NCBI GenBank assembly: GCA_903875215.1
Contig: CAIQVH010000019.1
Location: forward strand, 62,001 to 126,000
Origin: an uncultured Anaerolineae bacterium
GTDB lineage: Bacteria; Chloroflexota; Anaerolineae; Anaerolineales; Villigracilaceae
Direction of reading: 5' to 3'
Length of the DNA stretch: 64,000 nucleotides
In this document: piece by piece, positions 60,882-64,000 of the stretch
How the letters are laid out: the number at the start of each line of letters is the position of its first letter
Position numbering within the stretch: the stretch's first letter is position 1
The notes under the pieces: model-generated
The model's input: the letters and a program-made list of their open reading frames with translations, nothing else
Database searches by the model: none
What the model was told of the DNA's origin: nothing
Position numbers and translations under genes: made by a program

Positions 60882-62062
60882 CTTGACCTTCCCGCGCTTG
60901 CGCTGAGACTGCGCGGTTCGCGTCCCAACACGATGACGCATTGATGCTGGCCGCAAAATCCGCTGTGACCTTGCGCCACGGCGATCTCCACATCTTTGAT
61001 TTGAACTTCCCCGGCCCGCCCCATGACCTGGTTGGCGGCTTCCGCCACCCGGTTCAGCCCCGCCACGTTGGCCGGGACTCCGCCCAGCAAGCCCCCCGAA
61101 GGATTGACCGGCAGTTCACCGGAACGGGCGGTCAATCCTTCGGCAGTGATGCAGCCTGCTTCCCCGCGTTTGCACAGGCCCAAACCTTCCAGCCAGAGCA
61201 GTTCCTGGTAGGAGAATTCATCCCCCAGTTCCACCAAATCCACCTGGCGGCGCGGATCGTTGATTCCGGCCATGCGGTAGGCCATTGCGGCGGCTTTTTC
61301 CAGCGCCATGCAATCCGCCAAATCCCTGTCGCCGAGATAGTGCGCGTCGTAACAGGAGCCGATGCCCAAAATCCAGGCGGGGTGGTCGGTGATTTGTTTG
61401 GCGCGTTCTTCGGATGCCATAATCAGGGCCACAGCGCCATCGCTATCGGGAGCAAGATCCAGCGCGCGCAGTGGGTCGGCGATCAGCGGCGCCGCCAGGA
61501 TTTCATCGAGCGACAAATCCCTGCCGTTGTGCATGACCGGGTTGAGTCGCGCGTTGGAGAGATTTTTCAGCACCACGCGCGCCACCTGTTCTTCAGTAAT
61601 TCCATACACTGACATGTAGCGCCGCGCCTGCAGCGCTGCCGCCGTGGTGAAATCAAATCCCAACATGCGCGTGTAGATCGGGTCGAAGGCGGTGTTGTTG
61701 ACGATGTTGCGATCCGTTTGTGACATCTTGGTGTGCGCCAGCAGCAGCGTGCAATCGAACTCGCCCGATAGAATGCCGATGGTCGCGTAATAGGCGGCGG
61801 TTGAGCCGTCCATCGCCATTTTTTCTTCGTTGCGCAAATGCCCGCCGATCACGTCGGTGATGCCGATGTCGGAGATGGTTTGCCCGTCCCAGATGTCGTG
61901 CGAACAACTGATGCTGTTATCGATGTCGCGCCCGATTTCAAGTCCCGTTTGCTGCAGGACTTGTTCGATGGCTTCATACGCCAGTTCGCCAACATTGACG
62001 TCGGCGCGCTTCGGGCTGAAACGAGTCTGGGCCACACCTACAATCGCCACACGGTCTGTCAT
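60878..62062 (-). CDS. Thiolase-superfamily protein, type B, nucleophilic Cys replaced (module 2)
   Basis: 394 aa. IVGVAQTRFSPKRADVN start, DIWDGQTISDIG, MDGSTAAYYA at the nucleophile position (Asp85 in place of Cys), VNPSGGLLGGVPANVAGL (His of GHP absent) and GFCGQHQCVIVLG near the C-terminus. A short Ser/Arg tail ends the protein. Overlaps the type A start by 4 bp. First member of the module, separated from the canonical thiolase by repeat copy 4. Confidence 0.84.
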   Translation of the reverse strand: MTDRVAIVGVAQTRFSPKRADVNVGELAYEAIEQVLQQTGLEIGRDIDNSISCSHDIWDGQTISDIGITDVIGGHLRNEEKMAMDGSTAAYYATIGILSGEFDCTLLLAHTKMSQTDRNIVNNTAFDPIYTRMLGFDFTTAAALQARRYMSVYGITEEQVARVVLKNLSNARLNPVMHNGRDLSLDEILAAPLIADPLRALDLAPDSDGAVALIMASEERAKQITDHPAWILGIGSCYDAHYLGDRDLADCMALEKAAAMAYRMAGINDPRRQVDLVELGDEFSYQELLWLEGLGLCKRGEAGCITAEGLTARSGELPVNPSGGLLGGVPANVAGLNRVAEAANQVMGRAGEVQIKDVEIAVAQGHSGFCGQHQCVIVLGREPRSLSASAGRSR

Positions 62063-62091
62063 CTAGTCTCCAGTTTGTAGTTCGATTCTTT

Positions 62092-62150
62092 CACCGCAAA
62101 GGCACAAAGTCTCAAAGAAAAAACTTTGTGGCCTTGGTGTCTTTGTGGTT
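62092..62150. repeat. Intergenic CACAAAG/CTTTGTG repeat, copy 4
   Basis: ACCGCAAAGGCACAAAGTC...ACTTTGTGGCC...CTTTGTGGTT; about 59 bp. Lies between the canonical thiolase and the type B thiolase genes. Confidence 0.8.
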
Positions 62151-62160
62151 TGTTTGTTGA

Positions 62161-63345
62161 TTACATTCTTTCAAAAATCGTCGCAATGCCCTGACCGCCG
62201 CCGATGCACAGGGTCGCAAGCCCATAGCGTCCGCCAGTTCGTTTCAGTTGATGCATGACCGCCAGCGCCAGCCGTCCGCCCGTCATGCCGTTGGGATGAC
62301 CGAAGGCAATCGCGCCGCCGTTGGGATTCCACTTTTCCGGGTCAACAGCGTGACCATCATTCGCCAAAATTTTCATCACTGCCAGAGTCTGCGAAGCAAA
62401 CGCTTCGTTGCATTCGACGACATCCATCTCCGCCAGCGTCAATCCTGTTTTCGCCAGAACCGCCTTGACCGCGTCCACCGGCGCGATGCCCATGTATTTC
62501 GGCTCGCGCGCCGTCACGGCGCAGCCGACAAAGCGTGCCAGCGGCTGATAGCCCAATTCGTCCGCTTTTTCTTTCGATATCAGCAAAACCGCCACGCCGC
62601 CATCGTTGAGTCCGGAGGACGAACCCGCCGTCACGGTGCCGTCTTTTTTGAAGGATGGACGCAGGCTGGCCAGTTTTTCGAGACTGGTGGCGCGTGGATG
62701 TTCATCCCGCGCGAAGATGAGCGCTTCGCCCTTCGGCTGCGGCACCGTTACTGGAACAATTTCCTCGCTGAAAAATCCCGCTTCGATGGCGGCGATGGCG
62801 CGTTCCTGGCTGCGCAGGCTGAACCGGTCCTGCTCTTCGCGCGTGATGTGGAACTCCTCCGCCAGCCCTTCGGCGATGGTCCCCATCGGGACGTCGGTAT
62901 CCGCATCCGGGCCGACTTCGCGCGTGATCCAGGCATTCGGAGTCAGCGAGAAGGGCGTTTTCTGGCGCTGCATCAGGTGCGGTTGAGTGCTCCAGCTTTC
63001 GCAGCCGCCTGCAATGTAGATATCCCCAAAATCGGCGCGGATGAAGGCTGCCGCGGTGTTGATGGTCTGCAGCGCGGAGCCGCACTGCCGCTCGACAGTC
63101 TGCGCGGGCACCGAGAGCGGAAATCCGGCCTTGAGCGCCGCCCAGCGCCCGATGTTGACCGCCGCGTTATTGGTGCAGGCGTGACCGATCAGAATGTCGT
63201 TCACCATCTCAGGGTTGAGTCTGGTTTTATCGAGCAAACCTTTCAGGGCAAAGGCCGCCAACTCCTCCGGGCGGAAGGACGATAAGGAGCCGCCCATCCG
63301 TCCAATGGCTGTCCGTGCGCCGTCAATGATGACCACTTCTTTCAT
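62161..63345 (-). CDS. Acetyl-CoA acyltransferase (canonical thiolase)
   Basis: 394 aa with the full set: VERQCGSALQTI (nucleophile Cys88), NEAFASQ, GGAIAFGHPNGMTGG (His) and LCIGGGQG (second Cys). Thiolytic step of beta-oxidation or its reverse. It is preceded by the enoyl-CoA hydratase gene 11 bp upstream. With the dehydrogenase and hydratase it gives an almost complete beta-oxidation set; a 3-hydroxyacyl-CoA dehydrogenase was not seen in the window. Confidence 0.95.
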   Translation of the reverse strand: MKEVVIIDGARTAIGRMGGSLSSFRPEELAAFALKGLLDKTRLNPEMVNDILIGHACTNNAAVNIGRWAALKAGFPLSVPAQTVERQCGSALQTINTAAAFIRADFGDIYIAGGCESWSTQPHLMQRQKTPFSLTPNAWITREVGPDADTDVPMGTIAEGLAEEFHITREEQDRFSLRSQERAIAAIEAGFFSEEIVPVTVPQPKGEALIFARDEHPRATSLEKLASLRPSFKKDGTVTAGSSSGLNDGGVAVLLISKEKADELGYQPLARFVGCAVTAREPKYMGIAPVDAVKAVLAKTGLTLAEMDVVECNEAFASQTLAVMKILANDGHAVDPEKWNPNGGAIAFGHPNGMTGGRLALAVMHQLKRTGGRYGLATLCIGGGQGIATIFERM

Positions 63346-63356
63346 GGCAACTCCGT

Positions 63357-64000
63357 TTATTTTCCTTTGAAGTCTGGCTTCCGTTTTTCCAGAAACGCGT
63401 TCATGCCTTCGACGCGATCCTGGGTGCCAAAACAGAGTGAAAAGCAGCGTGCTTCGATCTCGAGCGCCGTCCGCAGGTCGGCCTGCGCGCCGTTATTGAG
63501 CGCAACTTTGGCCATGTGCAGCGCCACCGGGCCTCGGGCGGCAATCTTCTGACAGATTTTTTCGACGGCGGCATCCAGCTGCTCGGGCGCTACCACCTGG
63601 TTGACCAGCCCGATATTCAGCGCTTCCTGCGCGGAGATGGGATCGCCGGTGAAAATCAGTTCCTTGGCTTTGCCCATCCCAACCAAACGCGGCAGGCGCT
63701 GAGTCCCGCCGTAGCCGGGGATAATTCCCAGCTTGATTTCGGGCAGCCCCAAAATGGCGGTTTCCGCCGCGATGCGGATGTCGCAGCTCAGGGCTATTTC
63801 CGTCCCGCCACCCAGCGCAATCCCGTTAATGCGGGCGATGACCGGCTTGGGAAAATTCTCAATCTCGGAACAAATCGCCTGGCCCTTGGGGACTTCCGTC
63901 AACGTCTCGATGTAGCCCTGCCCGCGCGCCATGATGGAGATGTCGCCGCCGGAGATGAAGGCTTTCTCGCCCGCGCCGGTCAAGACCACCACCCGGATGC
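63357..64000 (-). CDS. Enoyl-CoA hydratase/isomerase family (crotonase), 5' end cut by window
   Basis: The frame is open to base 64000, so the true start lies outside. Crotonase motifs: KAFISGGDISIM (oxyanion hole region), ARINGIALGGGTEIALSCDIRIA (second oxyanion-hole Gly; split here), and PEIKLGIIPGYGGTQRLPRLVG with the catalytic Glu in PE. The C-terminus EKRKPDFKGK is typical of the family. Probably the first or an early gene of the acyl-CoA catabolic operon as seen in this window. Confidence 0.93.
   Translation of the reverse strand, partial: IRVVVLTGAGEKAFISGGDISIMARGQGYIETLTEVPKGQAICSEIENFPKPVIARINGIALGGGTEIALSCDIRIAAETAILGLPEIKLGIIPGYGGTQRLPRLVGMGKAKELIFTGDPISAQEALNIGLVNQVVAPEQLDAAVEKICQKIAARGPVALHMAKVALNNGAQADLRTALEIEARCFSLCFGTQDRVEGMNAFLEKRKPDFKGK

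Noticed and set aside
38548-62150. CACAAAG/CTTTGTG copies as a CRISPR array
   Set aside because: Copies are kilobases apart, imperfectly palindromic, without regular spacers or cas genes.

Overview
The window looks like a chromosomal segment of an anaerobic or facultative member of the Chloroflexota, probably Anaerolineae-like. This is an inference from high GC, WD40-like and DUF333 lipoproteins, paired ECF sigma/anti-sigma genes, thiolase/DUF35 clusters, AOR and a LutABC system; nothing in the window fixes the taxonomy. No phage, insertion sequence, CRISPR array or rRNA was seen. Two tRNA-Ser genes lie near 19 kb.

Layout. 1-2.6 kb (minus): a penicillin-binding lipoprotein cut by the window start, and maf. 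2.7-5.3 kb (plus): purine operon xpt, HIT protein, guaA, preceded by a perfect 38-bp palindrome. 5.3-9.2 kb: a membrane protein, then a secreted VWA protein with a cytosolic FHA domain translated together with a PP2C phosphatase. 9.6-10.8 kb: GH16 glucanase. 11-15.7 kb: MarR regulator and an asymmetric heterodimeric ABC exporter behind a near-consensus promoter. 16-19.1 kb: small genes, an apparently inactive PD-(D/E)XK-type protein, Nudix, miaB, tRNA-Ser(UGA) and tRNA-Ser(GCU). 19.4-28.5 kb: two ECF sigma/anti-sigma operons, MFS and flippase-like membrane proteins, MEMO1-type protein, Nudix, DUF3054, DUF1801 and a Gfo/Idh/MocA oxidoreductase. 28.6-36.3 kb: RsmB/F-type rRNA methyltransferase, creatininase family, purA, GT39 and a TolB-like lipoprotein.

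36.5-42.6 kb (minus) is a rhamnose unit: DeoR regulator, rhaB, rhaD, lutA, lutB, lutC. Its promoter overlaps a perfect 17-bp inverted repeat. Rhamnulose-1-phosphate cleavage yields L-lactaldehyde, so lactate oxidation by LutABC is a sensible partner.

42.8-64 kb (minus) is a 21-kb acyl-CoA catabolic cluster. In transcription order: enoyl-CoA hydratase, thiolase, two non-canonical thiolases, two DUF35 proteins, MaoC hydratase, acyl-CoA dehydrogenase, Fe-ADH, ferredoxin, AOR, MoaD-like protein, SCP2-like protein, acyl-CoA synthetase, thiolase, DUF35, two more non-canonical thiolases, DUF35, BKACE enzyme and a two-subunit CoA-transferase. The four non-canonical thiolases form two paralogous A/B pairs in which the nucleophilic cysteine is replaced (Gly in A, Asp in B). 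Together with DUF35, MaoC and an SCP2-like protein this resembles the Ltp2/ChsH2 retro-aldolase of actinobacterial steroid side-chain degradation. My main hypothesis is that the cluster encodes two retro-aldol modules whose carbonyl product is handled by ADH/AOR. Four copies of an intergenic CACAAAG...CTTTGTG repeat punctuate the region from 38 kb onward.
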